59,039 nucleotides of DNA from Lactobacillus sp. HBUAS51381 (GCF_012641095.1 NZ_JAAVSC010000017.1:1-59039); one strand, 5' to 3'. Numbered from the stretch's first letter, positions 37,327 through 46,420 are shown. The notes: generated by a model not told the origin, from the letters alone. Made by a program: numbers and translations.

Positions 37327-37599
37327 ATGACGGAACAGACTCATCGCTTCAAGGCCGTTATCGCCGGGAAGACCTACACGATCGTCGGTCAGACCTCGGA
37401 TGAACACATGCGGGCGGTCACGGAAGTACTCAATCAACAATTCACACAGTTAAAACAGTTATCACCAAATTTATCAAAGGAAGACGCCGCTATCTTGATG
37501 GCCTTCAACGCCATTTCTGATCAATTAAAGCTGGCCGCGGCCAACGACGCTGAGGCAACGCAAGCCGTGACGGACGACACACCGGGAACGGGGGAATAA
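37327..37599 (+). CDS. zapA: Cell division protein ZapA
   Basis: 90 aa FtsZ-ring stabiliser. The N-terminal beta-hairpin region (HRFKAVIAGKTYTIVGQTSDEHMRAVTEVLNQQF) and the following coiled-coil helix (SKEDAAILMAFNAISDQLKLA) match ZapA. ATG 37327 follows AGGGGGAA. The frame is open from 37234 but that part overlaps the leader hairpin. Its stop is 1 base before the cvpA start, so the two are coupled. The zapA-cvpA-mutS2-trxA order is conserved in Bacillota. Confidence 0.93.
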   Translation: MTEQTHRFKAVIAGKTYTIVGQTSDEHMRAVTEVLNQQFTQLKQLSPNLSKEDAAILMAFNAISDQLKLAAANDAEATQAVTDDTPGTGE

Positions 37600-37600
37600 T

Positions 37601-38131
37601 TTGGTTTTAAGTTTAATTATTCTAGTCATCCTAATCTTTGGCTTTCGTCGCGGATATCGCCGGGGGCTGGTGCTCCAGATTCTCAACACGATTGGCTATA
37701 TTGTGGTGTGGGTGGCGGCCCGTTTCTTGGCGAAGCCCCTCGCAACTGGCATCGGGCAGTTTATCGGCAACCTATCCTTGAACAGTTCGGCCAGTGCGGT
37801 GACGGCCGCTCAGAGTAGTAGCTTCTTTCTCAATGGTTTGGCATTTTCAGCCATTCTAACGGTAGGCTTCTTTATCGTTCACCAGATCGCGTATGGGGTG
37901 AATAAGGTTACCTGGTTGCCCGTGATTCACCAAGTGAATTCACTTGCTGGGGGCCTGATTAACCTGGTTATTCGCTACGTGGTCATCTTTTTAATCTTAA
38001 ATCTCATGATCCTGTTGCCCGTTAAGGGATTTCAGGATAGCTATCAAGCGTCACCAGTCGCGCAGTGGATCGTGAAACAAACGCCGGTCCTTTCAAAACA
38101 GGTCTATCACTGGTGGCTAACCGAACATTAA
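37601..38131 (+). CDS. CvpA family membrane protein
   Basis: 176 aa with four membrane helices (about residues 3-17, 25-45, 80-102 and 118-142). The RRGYRRGLVLQILNTIGYIV segment matches the CvpA/YshB family. Escherichia CvpA is needed for colicin V production, but a general function is not settled. The start is TTG 37601 with GGGGGAA upstream, right after the zapA stop. mutS2 starts 30 bases downstream. Confidence 0.9.
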   Translation: MVLSLIILVILIFGFRRGYRRGLVLQILNTIGYIVVWVAARFLAKPLATGIGQFIGNLSLNSSASAVTAAQSSSFFLNGLAFSAILTVGFFIVHQIAYGVNKVTWLPVIHQVNSLAGGLINLVIRYVVIFLILNLMILLPVKGFQDSYQASPVAQWIVKQTPVLSKQVYHWWLTEH

Positions 38132-38161
38132 TTCTGACGACTCGTTAGAGAGGAGCGTCCT

Positions 38162-40525
38162 ATGAATCAAAAAACGTTAAAAATTATGGAATACGACCGC
38201 ATTAAGCAAGCCTTACGCGGTTATTTAGTCTCGGCGGCGGGGCAGCATGAGTTAAATCAGCTACAGCCAACGGCCAACGTCAAACAGCTCCAAATTTGGC
38301 TCGATGAAACCAAGGATGGCGCGGATATTTATCGACTAGAAAACGGCATTCCGTTGCCCAAGCTGGACGATATTCGGCCCCATCTTCACCGGCTTGCCAT
38401 GGAGGCCGCACTCAACGGGTTGGAACTGGCCCAGATTAGTCGGGTCTTGTGGACGACCGGTTCCGTGGTCAAATTTTTCCACGACCTGGCCGACAAGGAA
38501 ATTGACCTGCGCCGGTTAGATCGAGTGGTTAAGGAATTGGTGACCTTACCCGACGTGACGCGGCGACTACGGACTTCGCTGGAGGGCGACGGCCACATTA
38601 CCGATGAGGCCTCCCCAGCGTTGCGCCAGATTCGTCAGCACATCACCCAGACCGAAGCCGCCATTCGCAGCGCCATGGATCAGTACACCCGTGGTAAGGA
38701 TGCCAAATACCTCAGCGAAACGATTGTGACGATTCGTGATGACCGCTACGTGATTCCGGTGCGGGCCGAGTATAAGCAACGGTTCGGCGGCATTGTCCAC
38801 GACCAGAGTGCCAGTGGGCAAACGTTATTCATCGAACCTCAGGCCGTCGTGGGCTTGAACAACCGCTTACGGCAAAATCAGATTGACGAACGCCATGAGG
38901 AACAACGCATCTTGGCCGAATTAACGGCGTTGTTGGAACCGTATCAGGATGAAATTCTGCGTAACGCCGAACTCCTGGGACATTTTGACTTCGTGAATGC
39001 CAAGGCACGGTACGCCCATCAGATTAAGGCCAGCGAGCCAAAGTTGTCGCTGGACAATCAGGTGAATTTACGGCAGGCGCGTCATCCCCTGATTGATCAA
39101 AAGAAAGTGGTCGCTAACGACATTACCATTGGGCGGGACTACAAGGCCATTATCGTGACGGGGCCGAACACCGGTGGGAAGACGATCACCTTAAAGACGC
39201 TGGCATTGGTCCAATTGATGGGGCAATCCGGGCTCTTTATTCCCGCCAATGAAAACAGTGTAATCGGGGCCTTCGATGACATCTTTGCCGACATCGGGGA
39301 TGAACAGTCCATCGAGCAGAGCCTGAGTACCTTCTCGGGTCACATGGAAAATATCGTGGCCATCCTGAAGCAGGCCGACGATCGTAGCCTGATTGTGGTC
39401 GATGAACTGGGTGCCGGTACCGATCCGCAGGAAGGGGCCGCGCTGGCGATTGCCATTCTGGATGAGATTGGGACGCTGGGCAGTTACGTCATGGCCTCGA
39501 CCCACTATCCAGAGTTGAAGGCGTATGGCTACAACCGACCGGACACGATCAACGCCAGCATGGAATTTAACGGTGAAACGTTGCAACCGACCTATCACTT
39601 GCTGATCGGGATTCCTGGGCGGAGTAATGCGTTGGACATTGCGTCACGTCTGGGAATGCCATCGCAGGTGATTGACGCGGCCCGGGGCCTGACCGATCAG
39701 GATAGTCAGGACTTAAACGCCATGATTAGTGACCTGACGGAGCAGAAACGGCATGCCGATCGCGATGCTGCGGAATTACAGACGCAGTTGAAGGACGCCA
39801 ACGAGCTACACGATCAGTTACAGAAACAGTTTGAACAGTATCAGAAGCAAAAGGATCAGTTGATGGCCGATGCCAAACGCGATGCCAATCGCTTGGTCGA
39901 TGAATCCCGTAAACGGGCCAACCAGATCATTTCCAATCTGCGCAAGAAGCAGTTGGCGGCCGGCCACAGCGTGGTGAAGGAAGACGAGCTGATCGCTGCC
40001 CAGGGGGCGTTGAACGCCCTGCAACAGGACAGCAAGTTGAAGAAGAACCGCGTGTTGCGGCGTGAGAAGACCAAGCACGACTTCCATAAGGGTGATAGTG
40101 TGTTGGTCAAGTCTTACGGTCAGACCGGGGTCTTGATGCAGCAGTTGGACGATAGCCACTGGGAAGTCCAATTGGGGATTCTGAAGATGAAGATTGCTAA
40201 TAACGACCTGGAAAAGGCCAAGGACCCGGCGAAGAGTCAGAAGCAACCACGTGCCTCAATTCGGCGCTCCGGCTCGAGTGGCATGTCCCCAACCTTGGAT
40301 TTGCGGGGGCACCGGTATGAAGAGGCTATGGCCGAAGTGGACCGCTACATTGACTCTGCGCTATTGGCCGGTTATCCATCCGTGACGATTATTCACGGGA
40401 AGGGGACCGGGGCCCTGCGTAAGGGGGTCACCAACTACCTGAAGCGTAATAATCGGATCAAGAGTTTTGGCTTCTCGCCGGCCAATGCCGGGGGCGACGG
40501 CTCCACGGTCGTTCGGTTTAAGTAA
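38162..40525 (+). CDS. mutS2: Endonuclease/ribosome-rescue ATPase MutS2
   Basis: 787 aa MutS paralogue lacking the mismatch-recognition domain. Core/lever helices precede the ATPase with Walker A GPNTGGKT at about residues 333-340 and VVDELGAGTDPQEGAAL. A long coiled coil follows, then a KOW-like segment (FHKGDSVLVKSYGQTGVL). The C-terminal Smr domain (TLDLRGHRYEEAM, then IIHGKGTGALRKGV) carries the nuclease motifs. In Bacillus the protein (RqcU) splits collided ribosomes, and anti-recombination roles are proposed elsewhere. Complete and of normal length. Confidence 0.97.
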   Translation: MNQKTLKIMEYDRIKQALRGYLVSAAGQHELNQLQPTANVKQLQIWLDETKDGADIYRLENGIPLPKLDDIRPHLHRLAMEAALNGLELAQISRVLWTTGSVVKFFHDLADKEIDLRRLDRVVKELVTLPDVTRRLRTSLEGDGHITDEASPALRQIRQHITQTEAAIRSAMDQYTRGKDAKYLSETIVTIRDDRYVIPVRAEYKQRFGGIVHDQSASGQTLFIEPQAVVGLNNRLRQNQIDERHEEQRILAELTALLEPYQDEILRNAELLGHFDFVNAKARYAHQIKASEPKLSLDNQVNLRQARHPLIDQKKVVANDITIGRDYKAIIVTGPNTGGKTITLKTLALVQLMGQSGLFIPANENSVIGAFDDIFADIGDEQSIEQSLSTFSGHMENIVAILKQADDRSLIVVDELGAGTDPQEGAALAIAILDEIGTLGSYVMASTHYPELKAYGYNRPDTINASMEFNGETLQPTYHLLIGIPGRSNALDIASRLGMPSQVIDAARGLTDQDSQDLNAMISDLTEQKRHADRDAAELQTQLKDANELHDQLQKQFEQYQKQKDQLMADAKRDANRLVDESRKRANQIISNLRKKQLAAGHSVVKEDELIAAQGALNALQQDSKLKKNRVLRREKTKHDFHKGDSVLVKSYGQTGVLMQQLDDSHWEVQLGILKMKIANNDLEKAKDPAKSQKQPRASIRRSGSSGMSPTLDLRGHRYEEAMAEVDRYIDSALLAGYPSVTIIHGKGTGALRKGVTNYLKRNNRIKSFGFSPANAGGDGSTVVRFK

Positions 40526-40553
40526 AGCCCTAATTCGGTTGTGAGCAACTTAG

Positions 40554-40581
40554 TTGTGATTTCGAAAAAGTCTGGTAGACT
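40554..40581 (+). promoter_or_regulatory. trxA promoter
   Basis: TTGTGA 40554-40559, 16 bases, TAGACT 40576-40581, about 65 bases before trxA. Confidence 0.5.
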
Positions 40582-40646
40582 AAATAGTGAAGCAACAAAG
40601 CATGCTGCTGGTAGTTAAATTACGGATTTGATAGGGAGGCAATACA

Positions 40647-40961
40647 ATGGTTACGGAAACAACGGATAAAACCTTTGAACAAGATACTGCTAAGGGCGTT
40701 ACCCTGACTGACTTTTGGGCAACGTGGTGCGGTCCTTGTCGGATGCAATCACCAGTAGTTGAACAGTTGGCTGATGAAATGGACAACGTCACCTTTAACA
40801 AGATGGACGTTGATGCCAACCCCAACACGCCTCAATCCTTTGGGATCATGAGCATTCCTACCTTATTGGTTAAGAAGGATGGCGAAGTGGTCGATTCCAT
40901 CGTGGGTTACCATTCCAAGGATCAATTGAAGAAGATTTTGGACCAATACGTTGAAGCTTAG
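40647..40961 (+). CDS. trxA: Thioredoxin
   Basis: 104 aa. Active site WCGPC at about residues 29-33, the cis-proline in SIPTL and the conserved TDFWATWCGPC segment identify a canonical thioredoxin. It reduces protein disulfides, recycled by thioredoxin reductase encoded elsewhere. AGGGAGG precedes ATG 40647. It has its own promoter after mutS2 and a terminator. Confidence 0.98.
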   Translation: MVTETTDKTFEQDTAKGVTLTDFWATWCGPCRMQSPVVEQLADEMDNVTFNKMDVDANPNTPQSFGIMSIPTLLVKKDGEVVDSIVGYHSKDQLKKILDQYVEA

Positions 40962-40976
40962 CGTTTTTGGTTGCGA

Positions 40977-41014
40977 AAAAACGACTGCTACGGGAAATCC
41001 GCGGCAGTCGTTTT
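40977..41014. terminator. trxA terminator, likely bidirectional
   Basis: AACGACTGC and GCAGTCGTT form a 9-bp stem with an inner CGG/CCG pairing around GAAAT, flanked by A residues on the left and T on the right. It lies between the convergent trxA and DUF2507 genes. Confidence 0.85.
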
Positions 41015-41079
41015 GTTAAACTGAGTTCTTAAACTAAGTTGCCAGACGAGCCAACCGCGCCTAGTTCGCGGCCATGACC

Positions 41080-41598
41080 CTATTTAGCAGAATCTTCGGG
41101 TGTTTCTGTGGGTTGAACCAATTCAAGTGGTTGCGGCGCATCGTATTCCGGAATGATGTCGTCCGGATCCGTGTAGACGGCAAAGGTAACGGCACGATCC
41201 TTGAGCTTCCGACTGGTATCGACCAATTCCGCTTCGGTAACGACGCCAAGTTGTTGGGCCATCATTTCGGCGAGAAACCCTGCTTCTAGGGTGAAGTCGG
41301 TGTCGCCTTCAAGCTCGAGTCGCAAGCGGACGGGATCGCCGCTGAGTTGCCACTGGGTCATCTGAGCCGTTTGTTTCACGATGGTTAGCGTTCCAAAGCC
41401 GACTTGTTCGAAGAAAGTAGCGGCATCTGTAGGATTGCCGATTGGAAAGCGCCGGGCCAATGATTTCCCGGCCCAGTAACCAATTGCACCCTTATCGTCC
41501 CCCAACAGCTCGGGGATGAGGGCGTCACGAATAATCATTTGGGGCAGGTAGGGGGCCCCGTGCGCATCATGCATGACGGTCTGGTATAAGTTTTTCAA
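41080..41598 (-). CDS. DUF2507 family protein (YslB-like)
   Basis: 172 aa, no signal or membrane helix. The LIPELLGDDKGAIGYWAGKSLARRFP motif region and later LEAGFLAEMMAQQLG segment match DUF2507/YslB, a V4R-like small-molecule-binding fold of unknown ligand. The gene lies alone on the minus strand, convergent with trxA and divergent from murI, a typical lactobacillus arrangement. The C-terminal 25 residues are acidic and proline-rich. An AGGAG ribosome site precedes the start on the minus strand. Confidence 0.88.
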   Translation of the reverse strand: MKNLYQTVMHDAHGAPYLPQMIIRDALIPELLGDDKGAIGYWAGKSLARRFPIGNPTDAATFFEQVGFGTLTIVKQTAQMTQWQLSGDPVRLRLELEGDTDFTLEAGFLAEMMAQQLGVVTEAELVDTSRKLKDRAVTFAVYTDPDDIIPEYDAPQPLELVQPTETPEDSAK

Positions 41599-41723
41599 AA
41601 TAGTTGGCTCCTTTATCCGGATTATATACTGCTCTTATTATACCTTAAAAAGCTGACAACATTGAGTTCCGTGTAAACTTAAGTCTTTTTTATGACCTAT
41701 CTGCATTTTTCACGGCAAGAAAC

Positions 41724-41752
41724 TTGAATCCGCTTCATAAAAAGGCGATAAT
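41724..41752 (+). promoter_or_regulatory. murI promoter
   Basis: TTGAAT 41724-41729, 17 bases, GATAAT 41747-41752, 33 bases before murI. Confidence 0.65.
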
Positions 41753-41785
41753 ATAGGTTCAAGCAACTGAGAGGAGCGTTGATTC

Positions 41786-42619
41786 ATGCAAAACAGTCCA
41801 ATTGGGTTAATGGATTCAGGAGTCGGCGGCTTAACGGTCTTAAAAGAGGTTCAACGGTTACTGCCTACCGAAAAGACAGTATTTTTGGGGGATCAGGCGC
41901 GGTTACCTTATGGTCCGCGTGACGCGGCTGAGGTGACGACCTTTACGCGGCAGATTGCCGCCTTTTTACAGCAACAGGCGGGGATTAAAATGCTGATTAT
42001 CGCCTGCAATACGGCAACGGCCGCGGCCCTAACCACCATGCAGCGTGAACTGACCATTCCGGTCGTGGGCGTCATTGCCCCCGGCGCGCGTTCGGCGGTT
42101 CAAACAACGCGTAATCACCGAATTGGCGTGATTGCGACGACCGGAACGATCAAGAGCGATCAATATCGCCAAACGATTCTGGCCAAGGATCCGAACAACC
42201 AGGTCTTTAGTCTTGCGGTTCAGAATTTTGTGGATTTGGTCGAGGCGAACGATCTGATGTCGGAACATGCGCAAACGGTCGTGCGGGACGGGTTAGCCCC
42301 ATTGTTGGCCAAAGATATTGATACGCTGGTCATGGGATGCACCCATTTTCCACTGCTCCGGCCGCTGATTCAAGCGGTCATGGGACCCGACGTTACGTTG
42401 GTTGATCCCGGAACGGCGACCGCCGATATGGCGACGTCGCTCTTGGATTATTGGAACCTGGCCAACCCGAGTGGCGTGCGGCATCCTCAGGGCGTGTATT
42501 ACACGACAGGGGATGTTGACCGTTTTGATAAATTAGCCGATAATTGGTTAGATGAAACACCAGTTCAGGCGCAGCACTTACCCATCACGGCGTTGACCCA
42601 AGCAACGGAGGTTGAATAA
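41786..42619 (+). CDS. murI: Glutamate racemase
   Basis: 277 aa. It supplies D-glutamate for peptidoglycan. Both catalytic cysteines are visible in their motifs: IACNTATAAAL (about residues 73-83) and VMGCTHFPLL (about 182-191). The N-terminal GLMDSGVGGLTVLKE is typical. AGAGGAG precedes ATG 41786. It begins a four-gene unit with rdgB, a phosphodiesterase and a CBS-domain gene, with gaps of 3 bases or less or overlaps. Confidence 0.97.
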   Translation: MQNSPIGLMDSGVGGLTVLKEVQRLLPTEKTVFLGDQARLPYGPRDAAEVTTFTRQIAAFLQQQAGIKMLIIACNTATAAALTTMQRELTIPVVGVIAPGARSAVQTTRNHRIGVIATTGTIKSDQYRQTILAKDPNNQVFSLAVQNFVDLVEANDLMSEHAQTVVRDGLAPLLAKDIDTLVMGCTHFPLLRPLIQAVMGPDVTLVDPGTATADMATSLLDYWNLANPSGVRHPQGVYYTTGDVDRFDKLADNWLDETPVQAQHLPITALTQATEVE

Positions 42620-42622
42620 CGA

Positions 42623-43222
42623 ATGGAAAACACAATTGTCATTGCCACCAAGAATGCCGGTAAGGCCCGCGAGTTTCGGGCAATTTTTGAGCCCAAGGGA
42701 TTGACGGTCAAGACCTTAGCCGACTTTCCGGATCTAAAACAAGTGGCGGAGACGGGCAAAACCTTTACGGAGAACGCCACACTTAAGGCAACGGCGGTCG
42801 CTCAGGAGACACAGCTACCGGTTTTGGCGGACGATTCCGGTCTGATGGTCGATGCGTTGAATGGTGAACCCGGCATTTATTCGGCCCGGTACGCCGGTGA
42901 TCACGATGATGCGAAGAATAACGCAAAATTATTAGCAAATCTGGCCGGTGTTCCGGCTGATCAGCGCGGGGCGGCCTTTCACACGTCATTGGTCTTGATT
43001 AAGCCCGGTGGCAAGAAGTTGGTGGCTACCGGTGAAGTCCGTGGTGAGATTCTGACGGCACCGCGGGGTCACGATGGTTTCGGCTACGATCCACTGTTCT
43101 ACGTGCCATCTGAGGGCCAGACGTTTGCTGAGATGGGCTTGGCCACGAAGAACCAACACAGTCATAGGGCAAAGGCTACGGCGGCCATGCTGCCACAGTT
43201 TGACGCCTGGTGGGAGGCTTAA
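42623..43222 (+). CDS. rdgB: XTP/dITP diphosphatase (RdgB/HAM1)
   Basis: 199 aa house-cleaning pyrophosphatase that removes inosine- and xanthosine-type triphosphates. The N-terminal VIATKNAGKAREF, the metal site LADDSGLMVDALNGEPGIYSARYAG and the C-terminal FGYDPLFYVPSEGQTFAEM and SHRAKA motifs are complete. It starts 3 bases after the murI stop and ends 1 base before the next start. The murI-rdgB-yfcE order is conserved in Bacillota. Confidence 0.97.
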   Translation: MENTIVIATKNAGKAREFRAIFEPKGLTVKTLADFPDLKQVAETGKTFTENATLKATAVAQETQLPVLADDSGLMVDALNGEPGIYSARYAGDHDDAKNNAKLLANLAGVPADQRGAAFHTSLVLIKPGGKKLVATGEVRGEILTAPRGHDGFGYDPLFYVPSEGQTFAEMGLATKNQHSHRAKATAAMLPQFDAWWEA

Positions 43223-43223
43223 C

Positions 43224-43757
43224 ATGAGTCGATGGTTAGTCATCAGCGATAATCACGGTGATCGCGAGATTCTCCAACGGCTGCGACAACAGCTTCAGCC
43301 GGATGCCATTTTTCACTGTGGTGATTCCGAAATGGCCGCGGACGATCCCTGGTTTCAGGGTGTGTACGCGATTCAAGGCAATATGGACTTTGATACGGCC
43401 TTGCCACAGGTATTGACCCCACGCGTGGATGATCGTCAGGTCCTGTTGACGCATGGTCATCACGACCGCGTCAACTGGGATTTGACCCAGTTGAAGTTGC
43501 GGGCGGATGCCGCGCAAGCCGAGGCCGTCTTTTACGGGCACACGCACCAACTAACTGCGGAAGTGGTCGGGGGGCACCTGTTCGTTAATCCCGGAAGCAT
43601 CAGTCAGCCGCGCGGGGAGTTCCAACGGTTAGGCGGCACCTGCGCCGTGATTACGGTGACGGCCGATCAGTGGGAAGTCCAATTTGTGACGCGGGATGGG
43701 CAGCCCGTGCCGGAACTGAATTTCACATTTGCCCGCTCAGAGACGCAGAAAGGATGA
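43224..43757 (+). CDS. YfcE/MJ0936-family metallophosphodiesterase (YsnB-like)
   Basis: 177 aa calcineurin-like phosphoesterase. Metal-ligand motifs in order: SDNHGD, HCGDSE, GNMD, LTHGHHD and YGHTHQ. ATG 43224 is chosen, since the frame is open from 43074 but that part overlaps rdgB entirely. Family members hydrolyse phosphodiesters, and a specific cellular substrate is not known. The stop overlaps ATG 43754 of the CBS gene frame. Confidence 0.92.
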   Translation: MSRWLVISDNHGDREILQRLRQQLQPDAIFHCGDSEMAADDPWFQGVYAIQGNMDFDTALPQVLTPRVDDRQVLLTHGHHDRVNWDLTQLKLRADAAQAEAVFYGHTHQLTAEVVGGHLFVNPGSISQPRGEFQRLGGTCAVITVTADQWEVQFVTRDGQPVPELNFTFARSETQKG

Positions 43758-43765
43758 ACGAAGGC

Positions 43766-44254
43766 ATGATTGATCCAGCCGTTGAGCAGATGTTACTTAA
43801 AGATCCCAAGAGTTACGTGATTTCAGCGGATGTCGTTGCCAACGTTACGGCAACCAATACTTTAGAACACGCCTTCATGGTGCTTTCGAAGGTCGGTTAT
43901 AGTCGGATTCCGGTCTTAACGCCGGATGATCGCCTGCAAGGAATGATCTCGTTGGCCGCGATTTCGGAATATCTCCTGCACGTTCCGGGAGCCGCCGTGG
44001 ATCAGCTGAGCCGTTATACGGTGGCGGATGCCATGTTGCCGGTGAACCGGTGGGTAAACGATCCGACCAAGTTAGAAACGATTTTAAACTACTTAGTGGA
44101 TGAGCCCTTCATTCCGTTGGTGAATGATGAAAAGGTCTTCCAGGGCATCATCACCCGGCGGGAACTATTGAAGCGCATTAATTTTCTGGCACACAATCTC
44201 CACAAATACTATGATGTCACGGCTAAGGAACCGGTGGCCGATCACGAACAGTAG
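43766..44254 (+). CDS. cbpB: CBS-domain protein CbpB (YkuL-like)
   Basis: 162 aa consisting of two CBS domains (about residues 15-80 and 85-145). This family binds cyclic di-AMP; in Listeria CbpB links low c-di-AMP to the stringent-response enzyme Rel. The sequence matches the family N-terminus (PAVEQMLLKDPKSYVISADVVANV). Start uncertain: ATG 43754 overlaps the previous stop and has AAAGG directly against it, while ATG 43766 has a better distance. I use 43766. Last gene of the murI unit, followed by a strong hairpin. Confidence 0.82.
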   Translation: MIDPAVEQMLLKDPKSYVISADVVANVTATNTLEHAFMVLSKVGYSRIPVLTPDDRLQGMISLAAISEYLLHVPGAAVDQLSRYTVADAMLPVNRWVNDPTKLETILNYLVDEPFIPLVNDEKVFQGIITRRELLKRINFLAHNLHKYYDVTAKEPVADHEQ

Positions 44255-44271
44255 TCCTGTTTTGACGTGAA

Positions 44272-44315
44272 AAATAGCGTCTGAATCCCAATATCAGGGG
44301 ATTCAGACGCTATTT
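44272..44315. terminator. Bidirectional terminator, 18-bp perfect stem
   Basis: Arms 44272-44289 and 44298-44315 are perfectly complementary over 18 bp (AAATAGCGTC at the base), loop of 8, A/T-rich on both ends. It separates the convergent cbpB and mscS-type genes. Confidence 0.92.
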
Positions 44316-44377
44316 GTTACGCAAGGTTAGCTGATTCCAGTGAGGCATTCTCGTGGGACTAGCCCACGACCCGCAAC

Positions 44378-45292
44378 TTATTTTCCAGTCGGCATCGTGG
44401 CGTGGGTTGGCAACTGGATGCCCGCCTGACGAATGGCCTTGAGATAGGCCGTCAGGAACGTTGCCTGCAGGGTGAACTGGCTGCCGCTTTTGCAGGTCAG
44501 CCCGACTTGAAAGACCAACTCGTTTGGCGGAAGCGTCACGACCCCGGTGATCATTGGTTCGCCAATCACGCTGGGGTGTTGTGGTAATAGTTTTTCATTG
44601 ACGTCTTGAATAATTTCCGGCAACTTTTCTACCGGTGTGGTCGGGGCAATGGGGATGTTGACCAACGCGTGCATGTTGTTGCGGGAGCGATTGGAAACGA
44701 TCGTGATGTTGCGGTTAGGAATAAAATTCAAAGTCCCGTCCGCACTGGTGACTTGCGTGGTACGTAATCCGATCGATGTCACGGTCCCCTCAATCGTGCC
44801 AATCTGGACCACATCCCCCACGTCGAGCTGTTGTTCCAACAGGATCGAAATCCCGGTGACCAGGTCGCTCACAAAGCCTTGTGCACCCAGGCCTAACGCC
44901 AAACTGAAGATTCCGGCACCGGCAATTAACGTGCCCACAGGAACGCCTAACGTGGACAGAATCGCGTAAATCCAGAAGAAAAGAACGGTGTAGTGGAAGA
45001 GATTCATGGTCAGCATGCTGATGGTCTGTAGCCGGTTGCTGGGTCCGGACTTGGGGACCAGATACCGTTTGAAACTGCGCCGCAGAATGAATTTTCCCAC
45101 CACGTTGATGACGAAGAACAACACCGTCAAGAAGAGGAGGGAGAGAAAACGACTGGTAATTAAATGGCCAAACTTCTCCCAGTCGAAAGAACTGACATAG
45201 TTCTGGAACCACTTGGAAGAAGTGGCGGTGGTGGCAACTAAATCCGTCAAGAAACGCGTCTCCTTTAGTGAGGTCAGAAGCGGGTAGACCAT
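44378..45292 (-). CDS. Small-conductance mechanosensitive channel (MscS family)
   Basis: 304 aa membrane protein. Three N-terminal membrane helices occur at about residues 45-68, 92-115 and 120-140. The pore-lining segment is GAGIFSLALGLGAQGFVSDLVTGI, the glycine/alanine-rich TM3 typical of MscS. The cytoplasmic beta domain opens VGDVVQIGTIEGTVTSIGLRTTQV. It opens under membrane tension to release solutes on osmotic downshock. Single gene on the minus strand. Distinguishing it from other MscS-like channels (YkuT, YggB) is not possible here. Confidence 0.93.
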   Translation of the reverse strand: MVYPLLTSLKETRFLTDLVATTATSSKWFQNYVSSFDWEKFGHLITSRFLSLLFLTVLFFVINVVGKFILRRSFKRYLVPKSGPSNRLQTISMLTMNLFHYTVLFFWIYAILSTLGVPVGTLIAGAGIFSLALGLGAQGFVSDLVTGISILLEQQLDVGDVVQIGTIEGTVTSIGLRTTQVTSADGTLNFIPNRNITIVSNRSRNNMHALVNIPIAPTTPVEKLPEIIQDVNEKLLPQHPSVIGEPMITGVVTLPPNELVFQVGLTCKSGSQFTLQATFLTAYLKAIRQAGIQLPTHATMPTGK

Positions 45293-45458
45293 TGATACTG
45301 GGCCCGCTGCTGACAGGTTTATTGTCTAGTTTAGCAGATTTTTCAGTGGGCGCCCAGCTTTGGCTGAGAAAAGCCGACTAGATTTGGGGTTTTAATTGCA
45401 CCGAACCGGTGAGAATGCTATTCTATTGGTAAGTAACTGAGTACAAGGAGGGGTTGTC

Positions 45459-45863
45459 ATGACCGGTGGACAAGTAGCGGGCCTAATCGCAGCAATTGCG
45501 TTTTTGATTCTGGTCCTCTTCATTGGTATGTTCTTAGTCAAGATGAATAAAACGTTGGGTGAGGTTAATAAGTCGGTGAAAACTATGACGTCGGATTTAG
45601 ACGTGATTAGTCACCAGGCCGAAAATATCATGGCCAACGCAAATGAGCTATTGGAGGACGTCAACCAGAAAGTTGCCACCATCGATCCGGTCTTCCAAGC
45701 CGCTGCTGATTTGGGTGAGAGTGTCTCTGATCTGAATACAGCTACCCGTAATCTAACGGATCGGGTCACTGACACGGCGAAACAGACGGCCAAGACGTCG
45801 TTAGCCGCCAAAGTGGGCAAGACGGCATTTGACCTCTACAGAAATCATAAGAACAAGGACTAA
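45459..45863 (+). CDS. DUF948 family membrane protein (YtxG-like)
   Basis: 134 aa. One N-terminal membrane helix at about residues 6-27 precedes a long helical, heptad-rich extension (VKMNKTLGEVNKSVKTMTSDLDVI), matching DUF948. Family members are stress-associated in Bacillus (ytxG in the ytxGHJ operon), molecular function unknown. AAGGAGGGG precedes ATG 45459. The next gene, encoding a YtxH-like protein, follows after 22 bases, reproducing that pairing. Confidence 0.88.
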   Translation: MTGGQVAGLIAAIAFLILVLFIGMFLVKMNKTLGEVNKSVKTMTSDLDVISHQAENIMANANELLEDVNQKVATIDPVFQAAADLGESVSDLNTATRNLTDRVTDTAKQTAKTSLAAKVGKTAFDLYRNHKNKD

Positions 45864-45885
45864 TCACGGAAAGGGAGTCATAAGT

Positions 45886-46284
45886 ATGGCAAAACACAAG
45901 TTATTAGCAGGATTATTGGTTGGTGGGGCCGCATTCGCAGCCTATCACGCCCTGGACTTGGAACAACGTGAGGCCTTGAAGGACGCCGCACGTGACCGTT
46001 ACAATGCTTTCAAGGATCGCGCCGTTGATTATGCCTTCTATGCCGCCGACGCCGCCGATGATTTCAAGGAAGCGTTGAATGATAAATTAGAAGCAAAGAA
46101 CGATGCCCCCGCCTGGAAGACGGTTCCCGACGAGGATAACGATGAGCCAGCCGATGACATTGTCCTCAGCAGTGATCAGGTGGCCGATCTGCCCGACGAG
46201 CAACCGGCCGAGGATAGCGATGCTACCGAAGATACCGAAGCAAGCTCGGATAGCGACAACGCAACGAGCGATAGCGAAGAGTAA
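45886..46284 (+). CDS. YtxH-like protein with acidic tail
   Basis: 132 aa. A glycine-rich hydrophobic N-terminus (KHKLLAGLLVGGAAFAAYHAL) is followed by a helix and a strongly acidic, low-complexity C-terminal half (DEQPAEDSDATEDTEASSDSD-type, about residues 85-132). The hydrophobic start and pairing with DUF948 suggest the YtxH general-stress family. The tail has no recognisable fold. ATG 45886 follows AAAGGGAG. The longer frame from 45829 overlaps the previous gene and is rejected. Confidence 0.75.
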   Translation: MAKHKLLAGLLVGGAAFAAYHALDLEQREALKDAARDRYNAFKDRAVDYAFYAADAADDFKEALNDKLEAKNDAPAWKTVPDEDNDEPADDIVLSSDQVADLPDEQPAEDSDATEDTEASSDSDNATSDSEE

Positions 46285-46294
46285 GCGTTAATGT

Positions 46295-46328
46295 AACGAC
46301 GATGCCGATGGCGTGGTCGTTTTTTTTT
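46295..46328 (+). terminator. Terminator after the YtxH-like gene
   Basis: AACGAC 46295-46300 pairs with GTCGTT 46316-46321, with inner GCC/GGC, followed by eight T. Confidence 0.85.
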
Positions 46329-46334
46329 GACTCA

Positions 46335-46372
46335 AATAGCGGCACACGCCAAGGTAGGGGTGTGCCGCTATT
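46335..46372. terminator. Hairpin ending the LysR gene on the minus strand
   Basis: A perfect 13-bp stem (46335-46347 with 46360-46372, GC-rich core GCGGCACAC) has a 12-base loop. On the minus strand only a short T tract follows. It lies between convergent genes. Confidence 0.7.
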
Positions 46373-46420
46373 CATGTTCGGACAGAAAACGAGAATTTCA
46401 CGGGAACCGGTGGACCGATC

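Noticed and set aside
37128-37403. 91-aa frame ahead of zapA
   Set aside because: It starts inside a terminator, crosses the zapA leader stem and overlaps zapA in another frame.
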